The notes: generated from the sequence alone by a model not told the origin. DNA of 46,944 bases from Akkermansia muciniphila (GCA_945860945.1 CAMASG010000012.1:1-46944), one strand, 5' to 3'; shown: positions 1-9,306, counted from the stretch's first letter. Made by a program: numbers and translations.

Positions 1-1829
1 TCCGCCACGACCTCCGCCTTCGGCTTCGCGCCTTGCGGGCCGCCGTGATGGAGACGCACGCTCACTGCGCCCGCTTCCATGTCGCGACCACCGATGACCA
101 GCATCGTGTGGACGCGCAATTGTTCCGCGTTGGAAATCTTCGCCTTGAACGGTGTCGCGCTGAAATCCGAATCCACACGCACCATGTTCGCGCGCAGTTC
201 GGCCACGATGGGCTTGGCGTAGTTGATCAACGCTTCGTCGTCGTTGAGCGTGATGACGCGCACCTGGTCGGGCGCGAGCCAGAGCGGGAAGTTGCCCGCG
301 TAATGCTCGATGAGGAAGCCGATGAACCGCTCATGCGTGCCCAGCGGCGCGCGATGGATGCATAGCGGTGTCTTGTTCGAGTTGTCTTTGTCGCGATAGG
401 TCAGGCCGAACTTGGCGGGCACAGCGAAGTCCACCTGGTTGGTGGCGATGGTGAATTCGCGGCCGATGGCGCTCCACACCTGCACGTCAATCTTCGGCCC
501 GTAGAACGCCGCCTCGTTGGCGGCCTCCACGTAGTTGATGCCCGATTCGATCAACACCTTGCGCACCATGTCCTCGGTCTTCTTCCACAACTCCGGTTCG
601 TTGACGTATTTCTTGCCGAGCCCTTCCGCCGCGTGCGTGCTGAAGCGCATCTGATATTTTTCGAGGCCGAAGATTTTGAAATACTTCAGATACATGTCGT
701 TCACGGCGCGGAACTCGTCGGCGAACTGCTCCTCGGTGCAATAGATGTGGGCGTCGTTCATGTTGAGCGAGCGCACGCGCATGAGGCCGAACAACTCGCC
801 CGACTGCTCGTAACGATAACAAGTGCCGTATTCCGCGAGGCGTAACGGCAAATCCCGGTAACTATGCGGCTCCGCCGCAAAAATACGGTGATGATGCGGG
901 CAGTTCATCGCTTTAAGGTAGTAGCGCTCGGGTTCCTCCTCGCTCGTGCCGCCCTTCTCCTTGACCTCAATTGCCGGGAACATGCTTTCCGCGTAATACG
1001 GCAAGTGGCCGCTGGTCTTGTACATCTTCTCCTTGGCCAAGTGCGGCGTGCGGACGCGGACGTAGCCGGCGGCGAATTCGGTTTCCTTCGCCAGCTTTTC
1101 CAGTTCCTCGACCAGCACCGTGCCCTTGGGCAGCCACAGCGGCATGCCCGGTCCGACAAATTCGGTGTCGATCGCGAACAGCCCCATCTCCGCACCGATC
1201 TTCCGGTGATCGCGACGCTTGGCCTCCTCCAGCATTGTGAAGTGGGCATCCATCTCCGTCTTATTCTTGAAGGCCGTCCCGTAGATGCGCTGGAGCTGCG
1301 GGCCTTTCTCGTCGCCCTTGTAGTACGCGGCGGCCACGCTGGTGAGCCTGAACGCCCCGATGTTGCCCGTGCGCATCACGTGCGGCCCGGCGCAGAGATC
1401 GATGAAATCGCCGTTCTTGAAATAGGAAATCGCTTCGCCTTCGGGAATGCTGTTGAGCAGATCGAGCTTGAACTTGCTCGCGTTGCTCGGCCGCTCGACG
1501 AGTCCACCGAGTCGCCCACTCTGCGCGTCGGCGATGGCTTGTTTGCGCGTGACGGTGAGTTTCTCGAAGACGTTGTTCGCTTTGGTCTCCTTTTTCATTT
1601 CCGCTTCGATTTTCTCGAAGTCCTCCGGCGAGATGCGGTGCGAACATTCGAGGTCGTAGTAAAAGCCGTTCTCCACCGGTGGACCGTAAGCGAACTGGGC
1701 GTCCGGCCACAGACGCAGGATGGCGGTTGCCATCACGTGCGCGCACGAGTGGCGGATGCGCTCCAACTCGGTTAGCTTGGCGCGATCGTCGAGGGTTTTC
1801 CGTTCGGGAGACTGTTTTTCTGCGTCCAT
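1..1829 (-). CDS. thrS: Threonyl-tRNA synthetase, 3' end cut by window edge
   Basis: Charges tRNA-Thr with threonine in the cytoplasm. The open frame runs from ATG at 1829 to the left edge without a stop, giving 609 residues; the last ones (LVIGGRDMEAGAVSVR) belong to the anticodon-binding domain, so only about 20-30 residues are missing. Visible parts: the editing domain with RHSCAHVMA at about residue 26, the class II catalytic core with the zinc-ligand segments MNCPHH, DAHIYC and CIHRAPLGTHER, and the C-terminal anticodon-binding fold. The protein starts only about 25 residues before the editing domain, so the usual N-terminal TGS domain is absent; such short forms are known in this family. 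It is divergent from the SIS-domain gene at 1923. The assignment is firm; the 3' end is outside the window. Confidence 0.96.
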   Translation of the reverse strand, partial: MDAEKQSPERKTLDDRAKLTELERIRHSCAHVMATAILRLWPDAQFAYGPPVENGFYYDLECSHRISPEDFEKIEAEMKKETKANNVFEKLTVTRKQAIADAQSGRLGGLVERPSNASKFKLDLLNSIPEGEAISYFKNGDFIDLCAGPHVMRTGNIGAFRLTSVAAAYYKGDEKGPQLQRIYGTAFKNKTEMDAHFTMLEEAKRRDHRKIGAEMGLFAIDTEFVGPGMPLWLPKGTVLVEELEKLAKETEFAAGYVRVRTPHLAKEKMYKTSGHLPYYAESMFPAIEVKEKGGTSEEEPERYYLKAMNCPHHHRIFAAEPHSYRDLPLRLAEYGTCYRYEQSGELFGLMRVRSLNMNDAHIYCTEEQFADEFRAVNDMYLKYFKIFGLEKYQMRFSTHAAEGLGKKYVNEPELWKKTEDMVRKVLIESGINYVEAANEAAFYGPKIDVQVWSAIGREFTIATNQVDFAVPAKFGLTYRDKDNSNKTPLCIHRAPLGTHERFIGFLIEHYAGNFPLWLAPDQVRVITLNDDEALINYAKPIVAELRANMVRVDSDFSATPFKAKISNAEQLRVHTMLVIGGRDMEAGAVSVRLHHGGPQGAKPKAEVVA

Positions 1830-1922
1830 AAATCGCTACCATTTAAGCGTAAGGCTGTGTGCGGCGAACAGCAAAATGTCGAATTGGCTGGCATCAGGCT
1901 TGCCCCACAATATTCTCGGTTT

Positions 1923-2492
1923 ATGAAAAGTTGGATCTCGGACTACATCGCCAAACAAAAAGCCGCGCTCGATTCCATCCCCACGGACGCCGTCGCCAGC
2001 GTCATCGAGAAGCTCGCCGCCGTCCTCAAAGAGGATCGACAGATCTTTGTTTTCGGCAATGGCGGCAGCGCATCCAACGCTTCCCATTTCGCCACCGACC
2101 TCGGCAAAGGTTCTTCCGACAAGCTTGCCAAACGCTTCCGCGTCCTCTCGCTCAACGACAACGTGAGTTGGATGACCGCCCTCGGTAACGACTACAGCTA
2201 CGACGATATTTACGTGCGCCAGCTTGAGAATTACGCACGTCCCGGCGATCTCGTCATCACCTGCAGCGTCAGCGGCAGCTCTCCGAATCTCGTGAAAGCA
2301 TTTCAGTGGGCTAAATCCAAAGGGGTCCACACCGTTGCACTCGTCGGAGGTAAACGCGGCAAGCTCGCCGAAATCGCCGACCACACCATCGTCGTCAACG
2401 ACACTCATTACGGCCGCGCGGAGGACGGGCACATGGGCATCCTGCACATGCTCTGTTACGCCTTCATGGAAAAGCCCGAGCTTGCGAAGTAG
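1923..2492 (+). CDS. SIS-domain sugar-phosphate isomerase, GmhA-like
   Basis: A 189-residue single SIS-domain protein related to sedoheptulose-7-phosphate isomerase (GmhA/LpcA), which makes the ADP-heptose precursor for lipopolysaccharide core. The phosphate-binding segment FGNGGSASNASHFATDL (about residues 40-56), GNDYSYDDIYVRQ and the serine-rich SVSGSSPN loop are typical. Compared with classical GmhA, one zinc ligand position appears as Asp (HFATD rather than HFAAE) and the later IQEVH motif reads AEDGH, so the metal site may differ. The ATG at 1923 gives the normal N-terminus; an upstream in-frame GTG/ATG-like extension from 1857 has no homology-like content. The family is firm, but the exact substrate is inferred; DiaA-like or other sugar-phosphate SIS proteins remain possible. 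Confidence 0.85.
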   Translation: MKSWISDYIAKQKAALDSIPTDAVASVIEKLAAVLKEDRQIFVFGNGGSASNASHFATDLGKGSSDKLAKRFRVLSLNDNVSWMTALGNDYSYDDIYVRQLENYARPGDLVITCSVSGSSPNLVKAFQWAKSKGVHTVALVGGKRGKLAEIADHTIVVNDTHYGRAEDGHMGILHMLCYAFMEKPELAK

Positions 2493-2572
2493 CCGCAGAA
2501 GATTACCGCCGCCGCATTCTTCTCAAGCAGATTTCCTTTGCCTCGACGTCGCTGGCGACGCGAAACTGACTC

Positions 2573-4102
2573 GTGCCCGTCACCGATCACATCCGCGACA
2601 AGCTAAGTCGCGTCTCCCACAAGCCCGGGGTGTACCTGATGAAGGATCGCTTCGGTACGGTGATTTACGTCGGTAAGGCGCGCGACCTTCGCCGCCGCGT
2701 GAGCCAGTATTTTCAGACCTCGCGACGTCGCGGCTGGGATCTCAAGCTCGCCGCGCTGGTGGAGGCGATTCACGACTTCGACATTCATCAAGTGCGGAGC
2801 GATGCCGAGGCGATGCTGCTCGAGGGGAAGCTAATCAAGGAGTTCAAGCCGCGCTACAACGTCAGCTTCCGCGATGACAAGAATTTCCTGCTCATCAAAG
2901 CGAATCTGAACGACCCGATTCCGCGCTTCACTCTCACGCGGCTGAAGATCGAGGACGGCGCGCGTTACTTCGGCCCTTTTCCGAGCGGCTCAGCGGTCCG
3001 ACGCACGCTCAATCTCGTGCGGCAAAAGTTCAGTCTGCGCGGCTGCCATCCGCTCACGCCGACCGCCGCCGATTACAAACATTGCCTCTACGCGCATCTG
3101 AAAGTCTGCACTGCACCGTGCATCGGCAATATCACACTTGAGCAATATCGAGCACAGGTGACGGCCGCGTGCGATTTTCTGGATGGCGAATGCGACGGAA
3201 TGCTCTCCGAGTTGGAGGCGGAGATGAAGAAGGCCGCCGCCGCACAGGAGTTCGAGCGCGCGGCTAAGTTGCGCGACTTCATCGAAGCGCTGCGCCACAC
3301 CTCGCGCAAGACGGAGAAGTTCGAGCGCATCCCGTATTCGTTGCCGACCGCGATTATTCCGTCGCGCGACATCGAGGAGTTGGCGCGCCTGTTGGGACTG
3401 CCCCGGCGGCCTGGGCGAATCGAAGGTTTCGACATCTCGAACATCAGCGGCACCTTCGCTGTGGCTTCGCTGGTGAGTTTCAAAGAAGGGCGCCCCGACC
3501 GCGCCAGCTACCGACGTTTCCGGATGAAGAGTGTCGAGGGACAGGACGACTTCGCCTGCATGGCTGAGACGGTGCGGCGACGTTACACGCGTCTGCGCCG
3601 GGAAGTTGAATCGAGTGACGCGTCTCCGCCCGATCAGCCGATAGCCGGCTTTCCCGACTTGATCTTGATTGACGGCGGTAAGGGGCAGTTGAACGCCGCG
3701 TGCGCGGAATTGGCGAAACTTCGTCTCGCACACATTCCCATTATCGGACTCGCGAAAGAGTTCGAGGAGATTTATCGGCCGGGGGAAAAGGAGCCGTTGC
3801 GGATCAGTCACGAGAGCGGCGCGCTCAAACTGCTCCAGCGTGTGCGCGATGAGTCGCACCGATTTGCGAACACCTACAACGCTCAACTGCGGCTCAAGAA
3901 AATCTCCGAGAGTTTGCTCGATGAATTTCCAGGAATCGGTGAAGCGCGCAAGACTGCGTTGCTGAAGAAGTTTGGCTCCGTCCATCGACTGCGTCTCGCG
4001 ACAGTGGAGCAGATCGCCGAAGTGTCCGGCTTCGGCGGGAAGGCGGCGGCGGAATTGAGGTCGTTCCTCGATGCACGCCGCGAGGCGTCCGTTACCTCAT
4101 AA
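2573..4102 (+). CDS. uvrC: UvrABC excinuclease subunit C, short form
   Basis: Makes the two incisions around a DNA lesion in nucleotide excision repair. The start is GTG at 2573. Domains in order: GIY-YIG nuclease (PGVYLMKD, IYVGKA, catalytic Glu in LLEGKLIKEF), the tetra-Cys-like segment CLYAHLKVCTAPC, a UVR motif near residues 210-245 (EFERAAKLRDFIEAL), the RNase H-like endonuclease (EGFDISN, LILIDGGKGQL, RDESH) and a C-terminal helix-hairpin-helix pair (FPGIGEARKTALLKKFG). At 509 residues it is about 100 shorter than typical UvrC (about 600). The missing part lies between the UVR motif and EGFDISN. All catalytic residues I can check are present, so it should be active. It converges on the amidohydrolase gene, with an 8-base gap. 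Confidence 0.95.
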   Translation: MPVTDHIRDKLSRVSHKPGVYLMKDRFGTVIYVGKARDLRRRVSQYFQTSRRRGWDLKLAALVEAIHDFDIHQVRSDAEAMLLEGKLIKEFKPRYNVSFRDDKNFLLIKANLNDPIPRFTLTRLKIEDGARYFGPFPSGSAVRRTLNLVRQKFSLRGCHPLTPTAADYKHCLYAHLKVCTAPCIGNITLEQYRAQVTAACDFLDGECDGMLSELEAEMKKAAAAQEFERAAKLRDFIEALRHTSRKTEKFERIPYSLPTAIIPSRDIEELARLLGLPRRPGRIEGFDISNISGTFAVASLVSFKEGRPDRASYRRFRMKSVEGQDDFACMAETVRRRYTRLRREVESSDASPPDQPIAGFPDLILIDGGKGQLNAACAELAKLRLAHIPIIGLAKEFEEIYRPGEKEPLRISHESGALKLLQRVRDESHRFANTYNAQLRLKKISESLLDEFPGIGEARKTALLKKFGSVHRLRLATVEQIAEVSGFGGKAAAELRSFLDARREASVTS

Positions 4103-4110
4103 GAGGCGCG

Positions 4111-5424
4111 TCAATTCAACTTCGGCCGGTTCCGGTACTTCTCGTAAAGCCGCGTATGGCGGCTCTCCAGACTGGTTTCTTTGCCGGCGATCCACATCCG
4201 TTTCACGTTGGAACGGATGTCGAGGATGTTGCCGTCGGTGGCGATGAGCGACGCTTCTTTGCCTTGTTCGATTGAGCCGAGTCGATCCGCCACGCCGAGA
4301 ATCTGCGCGGGATAAAGCGTGAGCGACTTGAGCGCCTCGGCTTCGGGCAATCCGTGGGCCGCGGACTGCGCGGCGGAGTAGGGGAGATTGCGCAGGCCGG
4401 ACGCGCCCCATCCGCCAAGGCCGAGACCGAAAGCGATCTTCACACCGGCTTTGTGCAACTGCGCCGCAGCGCGGAAATGCACGTCGTGCGCATCGCTGTC
4501 GCGCGGCGGCAATGTGAAGACGTGCTCGAAGATGACGGGCGTCTGCGTTTTTGCCAGCGCATCCGCGGTCAACGCCGCATCGCGACCGCCGACGATGACG
4601 ATGCGCTGATTCTGATTGGTGGACCATTGCAACGCGGCTTTGATTTGCCGCAACTCCTCGGCGTAGATGAAGAGCGGTAATTCGCCTCGCACTACCGGCA
4701 ACATGGATTCCCAAGCGGGATGGGCTTTGAAATCCTTCGCCGCGGCCGCTCGAGCTTTCGCGTAAGCTTTCGCTTCGTCGAAGAAATCTTCGATCTCCTT
4801 CAGTTTCTTGCGGCGTTCCTTGGCTTGGTCTTCAGGAGATTTCCATTTGCTCGCGTCGCGAAGATGTTCCTTCGGCGTGGTGTTGAGCGACATGTCGGGC
4901 CACTCGAGATGCATCGCCACGGGGCGCTTCGCGGTCATTCCTTCCACGCCCCAACCCGCGAGAGCGATGAGTCCGGACTGGCCGGGGACGATGCCTCCAG
5001 AGGGAACGACGAGCGCGTGCGTAATGCCGTTGGCGCGCGCGACGGGGATGAGTTCGGAGTCGGGATTGACGGCGATCCATGATTGAACATCCGGTGTGAA
5101 CGCGCCGACTTCGGTGGTGTCCACGGAGGCTCGGACCGCGCCAATTTCAACAAGGCCGAGTGAACTATTGGGCGCGATGAGACCGGGATAAAGATGCTGG
5201 CCCTTCAGTTCGATGAGTTGCGCGCCGATTGTCGGCAGTCCTTTGCCGATGAGAAAAATCTTGCCGTCTTTGACCAAGACCTCGCCGTCCGTGATGTCGC
5301 CGTTGGCAATCGTGTGAACGACCGAGGCGCGGAAGAGCAACGTTTCGGCGCGCGCAGACGACGCCGATACGGCGGTCAACAGTGCGAGAGCGAGCGGGAT
5401 AAATGAAAAGTGGAACGTGTTCAT
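4111..5424 (-). CDS. Secreted amidohydrolase-like protein lacking metal ligands
   Basis: A 437-residue protein with an N-terminal signal peptide (about residues 1-25, ending SARA) and the amidohydrolase/imidazolonepropionase-like composite fold: a small beta-sandwich at the N-terminus (TDGEVLVKDGKIFLIGKG), a TIM-barrel body and the C-terminal LGSIEQGKEASLIATDG sandwich strand. The position that normally reads PGLIDxHxH reads PGLIAPNSSLGL, so the first zinc-binding pair is gone, and I see no convincing replacement. It is therefore probably catalytically inactive or uses another site. The ATG at 5424 overlaps the stop of the upstream gene (ATGA), which implies translational coupling and a partner role with the larger protein. 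The track-style start eight codons earlier would lie inside the neighbour. Confidence 0.85.
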   Translation of the reverse strand: MNTFHFSFIPLALALLTAVSASSARAETLLFRASVVHTIANGDITDGEVLVKDGKIFLIGKGLPTIGAQLIELKGQHLYPGLIAPNSSLGLVEIGAVRASVDTTEVGAFTPDVQSWIAVNPDSELIPVARANGITHALVVPSGGIVPGQSGLIALAGWGVEGMTAKRPVAMHLEWPDMSLNTTPKEHLRDASKWKSPEDQAKERRKKLKEIEDFFDEAKAYAKARAAAAKDFKAHPAWESMLPVVRGELPLFIYAEELRQIKAALQWSTNQNQRIVIVGGRDAALTADALAKTQTPVIFEHVFTLPPRDSDAHDVHFRAAAQLHKAGVKIAFGLGLGGWGASGLRNLPYSAAQSAAHGLPEAEALKSLTLYPAQILGVADRLGSIEQGKEASLIATDGNILDIRSNVKRMWIAGKETSLESRHTRLYEKYRNRPKLN

Positions 5425-8321
5425 GGCTTGTCGTGCTTGCCTTTGCAATCAAGGCATTCGTGGAGATGCTGGTCGCGGGCGTGTTCCCATACCTCGCGAA
5501 AGAAAGCAGCTTGCGCAGCGGGGCTTGCACCGTCAGATCCGCCGAGCGCGATGACTTTGCGCGCTTTATCGAGTAGCGCGTCACGCTCCTTTCGCAAGCC
5601 AGCAGCTCGGCTAGCAGCCGCCGTACGGTCGTAGAATTTCTTTCCCTCAATCCACGTTTGGAGACAGACCGTTCCGGAATCGAGCGGCGACTTTGACCAC
5701 AGAGCGAAGTCGGCGTCTTTGCCCGGTTCGAGCGAGCCGACGCGCTGGTCGATCTTTAATTGCTTGGCTGGATTCAACGTGACGAACTTCAGCGCTTCCT
5801 CCTCGGTCGTGCTACCATACTTCACCGCCTTGGCCGCTTCCAAATTCAAGCGCCGCGCGAGATCGGAGGAATCGGAGTTGAAGGAGACGACCGCACCGCG
5901 CTGGTGCATCAGGCTGCCGGCGTAAGCGATGGCATCGTACACCTCGAACTTGAAAGCCCACCAGTCCGAGAAACACGACGCGCCCGCGCCGTGCCGCGCA
6001 ATTTCATCAGCGACTTTGTAGCCTTCGAGCACGTGTTGGAGCGTGCCGACTTTCACGCCGAAATCCTCCATCAACCGAAGGAAAGTGAGAATCTCATCCT
6101 GCCGATAGCTGTGGCAATGGATCCAGCGTTCACCACGCAAAATCTCGACGATGGTCTCCAGTTCGAGATCGCGACGCGGCGGTGTGCCGCCTTTCTTTCG
6201 GAATTCTTCCCACTCAGATTGATACTGGCGCGCGGCGAGAAAACGGTTCTGGAAGAAGGTGCGCACGCCCATCCGTGTCTGCGGAAAACGGCGCGTGTGT
6301 TTCTCGCCCCAGTTCGCTTGCTTCACGTTTTCGCCGAGAGCGAACTTGATGCCGGCCGGCGCTGCCGCGAATTTCAAATCCTCCGGTGCGCTGCCGTGGC
6401 GCAGTTTGATGACGGCGCTCTGGCCGCCAATCGGGTTGGCTGAACCGTGCAGCAGGTTCGCGGTGGTGAGGCCGCCGGCCAGTTGCCAGAAAATATTCTC
6501 GGTCTCCGAGTTGACCACATCGCCGATGCGCACCTGCGCGGTCGAGGGCAGCGTCGCCTCGTTCACGCCGCCGAGAATCATGCTGTGGCTGTGACAATCG
6601 ATTAGTCCGGGCGTCACGTGCAGGCCCGCGCCATCAATCTCGAGTAAACCTTTTCCGGCGAACTCGCTGGGCGCTTTCAGATTCTTGCCGACGGCTTTGA
6701 TGCGTTCGCCGATGATGAGCAGATCGGTGTTGAGCAAACGCCCCTGCGGACCGGAGGTCCAGATTGTGGCGTTGCGAATGAGTATGGCAGGCGGGTTCGT
6801 GAGCGCTCCGCGAAATTTCGACGGCGCGTTGGCCGTGACTCGGCTCAAAGCGGCGCGCAACTCGGCAACTTTGTCCGTCTTCTCCGGTTTGGTGTCCGCA
6901 TTTTTTTCGGGCAGATTTGCCTTTGCTTCAACTGGGACTGCTGGGGGTGTGATTGGATGGATGCGGCCTTGAATCCAAACCGCCTGCAGCTTCGCCGCTG
7001 GATCGAAGTAGTCGCCATCGACAATGGTGAGGTTGGCGAGTTTGCCTTTCTCGATAGTGCCGAGTTGGTCGTCGAGGCCACAGAACGCGGCCGGCACCGT
7101 GGTGAGCGCGGCGAGAGCGTCAGTTGCCGAGAGGCCGCGATCGCGGGCGAGTTGGAGATTTTTGCGGAACGATTTGCGGTCGGCCAATCCGTGCAACGTG
7201 AGCGCGATCGTGATCTTTTCGCGCCGGAGCAGGGCGGGGTTCTCCGCCGCCCAATCCCACGCGCGAAGTTGGTCGAGCGTGGCCTGATCCCAGTCGTCCG
7301 GCTCGGGCAGTTTTGGCAGGGCAGGGAAATTGACCGGCACAATGAAGGCCGCGTTCGCCGACTTGGCGAGCTCCGGTCGGCGCCATTCTTGTCCACTGGA
7401 AACGATGATGGATTTCAAATCGAACTCGGAGGCAAGGCGCGCGGCACGGTCCACCATCAGTGCGCTGCCGGGTTCGAAGATGACGGACTTTTTTCGATCG
7501 AGAAACGGCTTGAGAGAATCAAGTGAGGGATTGAACGGAGCCGGCTTCGCAGAGTTTTCAGCCGCCTTCAGTTTATCGTGATGCTGCGCGTCGAGTAGCG
7601 TCTGGCGGATGGCCGCGATTACGCCCATCAACGAATGCGGGTAGGCGTCTTCGCCGGCGGCGTGAGGATCGAAGGCGATGTGTTGCGCCACGTCGGGCTT
7701 GAGGATGAGCTCGTTCGGATTGCCTTCCGTCAGCAGAACAAACGCACTCGTGCCGCGAAGGATGCCTTTGTTCGGCACGAGGTTTCCCGCGGTGAAACCG
7801 ATTTCCCGCAAGCTCTCCAGCGCCTTCGCGTCCGGCGTGTAACCGCGCGCCATGCGGAACTCCGGGGTGATTGTGCTCAACGCTGCACCGGGACCGGGAG
7901 TGCCGGGATCTTTTTCTTCACCGGGGACGCCGAAGAATCCCGCGCCGCTAGTGGCCTCGATTGGAACGGTCATCGTCGTTTGCACAGGGCGCGCGTTGGA
8001 ATCGAGCGTGAGATACGGATCAATGAATCCGGCGTAGATGGTGCGCCCTTTCATCGGCCAGATTCGCGCGTCGGCGGGTAACGCCAAGTTCACGCCGACA
8101 GACTCGATCCTACCATCGCGGATGAGGATGGTGGTGTTCTCGTTTGTGACGCCGGGCTTCACCACGACTCTCGCGCCGACGAGAGCGTGGACGCCGAGCG
8201 GCTCGGGGCGTTGTCCGGGCGGTGGAAAGGGAGCCGCGTGAGCTGTGAAACCAGCAGCGGCGAAGAGAGGAAGCGAGCCGAGGCGGACAAATTGGTGAAG
8301 CCGGCGCCAAATCAAGTTCAT
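5421..8321 (-). CDS. Secreted double-domain amidohydrolase, one domain degenerate
   Basis: A 966-residue exported protein with two consecutive amidohydrolase modules. Module one (about residues 30-460) has the fold-defining strands (ENTTILIRDGRIESVG, LGTIEKGKLANLTIVDGDYF) but its metal motif reads FIDPYLTL, without the HxH pair. Module two (about 500-890) is intact: TPGLIDCHSHS, a later HCHSYRQDE histidine, LQHVLEG and the Asp of SFNSDSSDL are the expected metal and catalytic residues. A charged C-terminal tail ends with a possible metal-binding HECLDCKGKH. The start is placed at ATG 8321, followed by a signal-like hydrophobic stretch; an in-frame TTG lies six codons upstream. The substrate is unknown; peptidase-, isoaspartyl- or imidazolone-type hydrolysis cannot be told apart from sequence alone. 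Confidence 0.88.
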   Translation of the reverse strand: MNLIWRRLHQFVRLGSLPLFAAAGFTAHAAPFPPPGQRPEPLGVHALVGARVVVKPGVTNENTTILIRDGRIESVGVNLALPADARIWPMKGRTIYAGFIDPYLTLDSNARPVQTTMTVPIEATSGAGFFGVPGEEKDPGTPGPGAALSTITPEFRMARGYTPDAKALESLREIGFTAGNLVPNKGILRGTSAFVLLTEGNPNELILKPDVAQHIAFDPHAAGEDAYPHSLMGVIAAIRQTLLDAQHHDKLKAAENSAKPAPFNPSLDSLKPFLDRKKSVIFEPGSALMVDRAARLASEFDLKSIIVSSGQEWRRPELAKSANAAFIVPVNFPALPKLPEPDDWDQATLDQLRAWDWAAENPALLRREKITIALTLHGLADRKSFRKNLQLARDRGLSATDALAALTTVPAAFCGLDDQLGTIEKGKLANLTIVDGDYFDPAAKLQAVWIQGRIHPITPPAVPVEAKANLPEKNADTKPEKTDKVAELRAALSRVTANAPSKFRGALTNPPAILIRNATIWTSGPQGRLLNTDLLIIGERIKAVGKNLKAPSEFAGKGLLEIDGAGLHVTPGLIDCHSHSMILGGVNEATLPSTAQVRIGDVVNSETENIFWQLAGGLTTANLLHGSANPIGGQSAVIKLRHGSAPEDLKFAAAPAGIKFALGENVKQANWGEKHTRRFPQTRMGVRTFFQNRFLAARQYQSEWEEFRKKGGTPPRRDLELETIVEILRGERWIHCHSYRQDEILTFLRLMEDFGVKVGTLQHVLEGYKVADEIARHGAGASCFSDWWAFKFEVYDAIAYAGSLMHQRGAVVSFNSDSSDLARRLNLEAAKAVKYGSTTEEEALKFVTLNPAKQLKIDQRVGSLEPGKDADFALWSKSPLDSGTVCLQTWIEGKKFYDRTAAASRAAGLRKERDALLDKARKVIALGGSDGASPAAQAAFFREVWEHARDQHLHECLDCKGKHDKP

Positions 8322-8397
8322 CGTATTAATGCTGGCCAAGCTAGTGGGCGTGGGTTAGGCAGGCAACAGTTTTCGCGGCGAGACCGCGTTGCCACTG

Positions 8398-8610
8398 ATG
8401 AAACAGCTCCTAAAATGTCCCACGTGCAACAAGTCGGGGGACTGGCTCGGCGTCCCCGCCGCCCCATTTTGTTCCAAGCGCTGTAAACTAATCGATCTCG
8501 GTAAATGGTTCAGCGAGGAGAATATGATCTCGGATCCGCTGCGGCCGGAGCATTTTCAAAACTACGAGATTCCGTTGGGCGTGAATCCCGACGAGCCTGA
8601 AGTGAATTGA
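8398..8610 (+). CDS. yacG: YacG-family zinc protein (DNA gyrase inhibitor)
   Basis: A 70-residue zinc-finger protein. The Cys4 site is plain: CPTC near the N-terminus and FCSKRC about 15 residues later, followed by the family hallmark [11 protein letters not shown]. Characterised YacG proteins bind GyrB and inhibit DNA gyrase; that function is transferred by family. The start is ATG at 8398; an in-frame TTG three codons upstream is less likely. It is divergent from the amidohydrolase gene (77 bases between starts) and lies 46 bases upstream of purN, probably in the same transcript. Confidence 0.92.
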   Translation: MKQLLKCPTCNKSGDWLGVPAAPFCSKRCKLIDLGKWFSEENMISDPLRPEHFQNYEIPLGVNPDEPEVN

Positions 8611-8656
8611 CGCAATTCCTTTGCCGCTCTTTGGCCAATTTGTTACGACTGCGGCA

Positions 8657-9268
8657 ATGAGCGGTGAACGAAAAGTGCGACTGGGCGTGATCGGCTCGGG
8701 CAAAGGCTCGAACTTCGTGGCTCTCGCCCAGGCGTGCCGTGATGCAAAATTGCCGGCCGAGATCGCCGTGGTGCTGAGCGATGTGGCCGAGTCGGGCATT
8801 CTGAAACACGCGGTGGACTTTGGTCTGCCGGCGCGCTTCATCGCACCGGGCCCATTCCGCACGAAGCTGGATGAGTCTGCGGAATCAAACTATGTGACGG
8901 CGCTGCGCGAGGCGCGGGTGGACTTGGTGGTGCTCGCGGGTTTCATGCGGATTCTCAAAGGCGGTTTCCTCGCGGCTTTTCCGAGACGGGTGATTAACAT
9001 TCACCCGGCGTTGTTGCCCGCGTTCCCCGGTTTGGCGTCGTGGAAGCAAGCGCTCGATCACGGGGTGAAGGTGACCGGTTGCACGGTGCACTGGGTGGAT
9101 CAAGGAATCGACACGGGGCGGATCATCGCGCAGCAGGCGGTGCCGGTACTGGACGGAGACACCGCCGAGACGCTGCACGAACGCATCCAGCAGGCCGAGC
9201 GGGTGCTCTATCCGCAGACGATTGGAGAACTGATTCGCAAGGGTGTGGTGAAGGTGGCCGTTGCCTGA
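8657..9268 (+). CDS. purN: Phosphoribosylglycinamide formyltransferase
   Basis: Transfers a formyl group from 10-formyl-tetrahydrofolate to GAR in the third step of purine synthesis. At 203 residues it has normal PurN length. The N-terminal phosphoribosyl-binding loop reads [10 protein letters not shown]. The catalytic Asn-His-Asp set lies in [13 protein letters not shown] and in the [13 protein letters not shown] segment. Folate-binding VLAGFMRIL is also present. The start at 8657 is an ATG that gives the canonical N-terminus ([15 protein letters not shown]); translation from further upstream would add non-homologous residues. It is followed by a small ORF and hisG, so purine and histidine genes sit together. 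Confidence 0.96.
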   Translation: MSGERKVRLGVIGSGKGSNFVALAQACRDAKLPAEIAVVLSDVAESGILKHAVDFGLPARFIAPGPFRTKLDESAESNYVTALREARVDLVVLAGFMRILKGGFLAAFPRRVINIHPALLPAFPGLASWKQALDHGVKVTGCTVHWVDQGIDTGRIIAQQAVPVLDGDTAETLHERIQQAERVLYPQTIGELIRKGVVKVAVA

Positions 9269-9306
9269 ATTGAGGGGCGCGCCGCGCCATCACCGGATGA
9301 TGTGTG

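Noticed and set aside
864-1775. A 303-codon plus-strand frame
   Set aside because: It lies antisense to the catalytic part of thrS, which carries all expected motifs on the minus strand.
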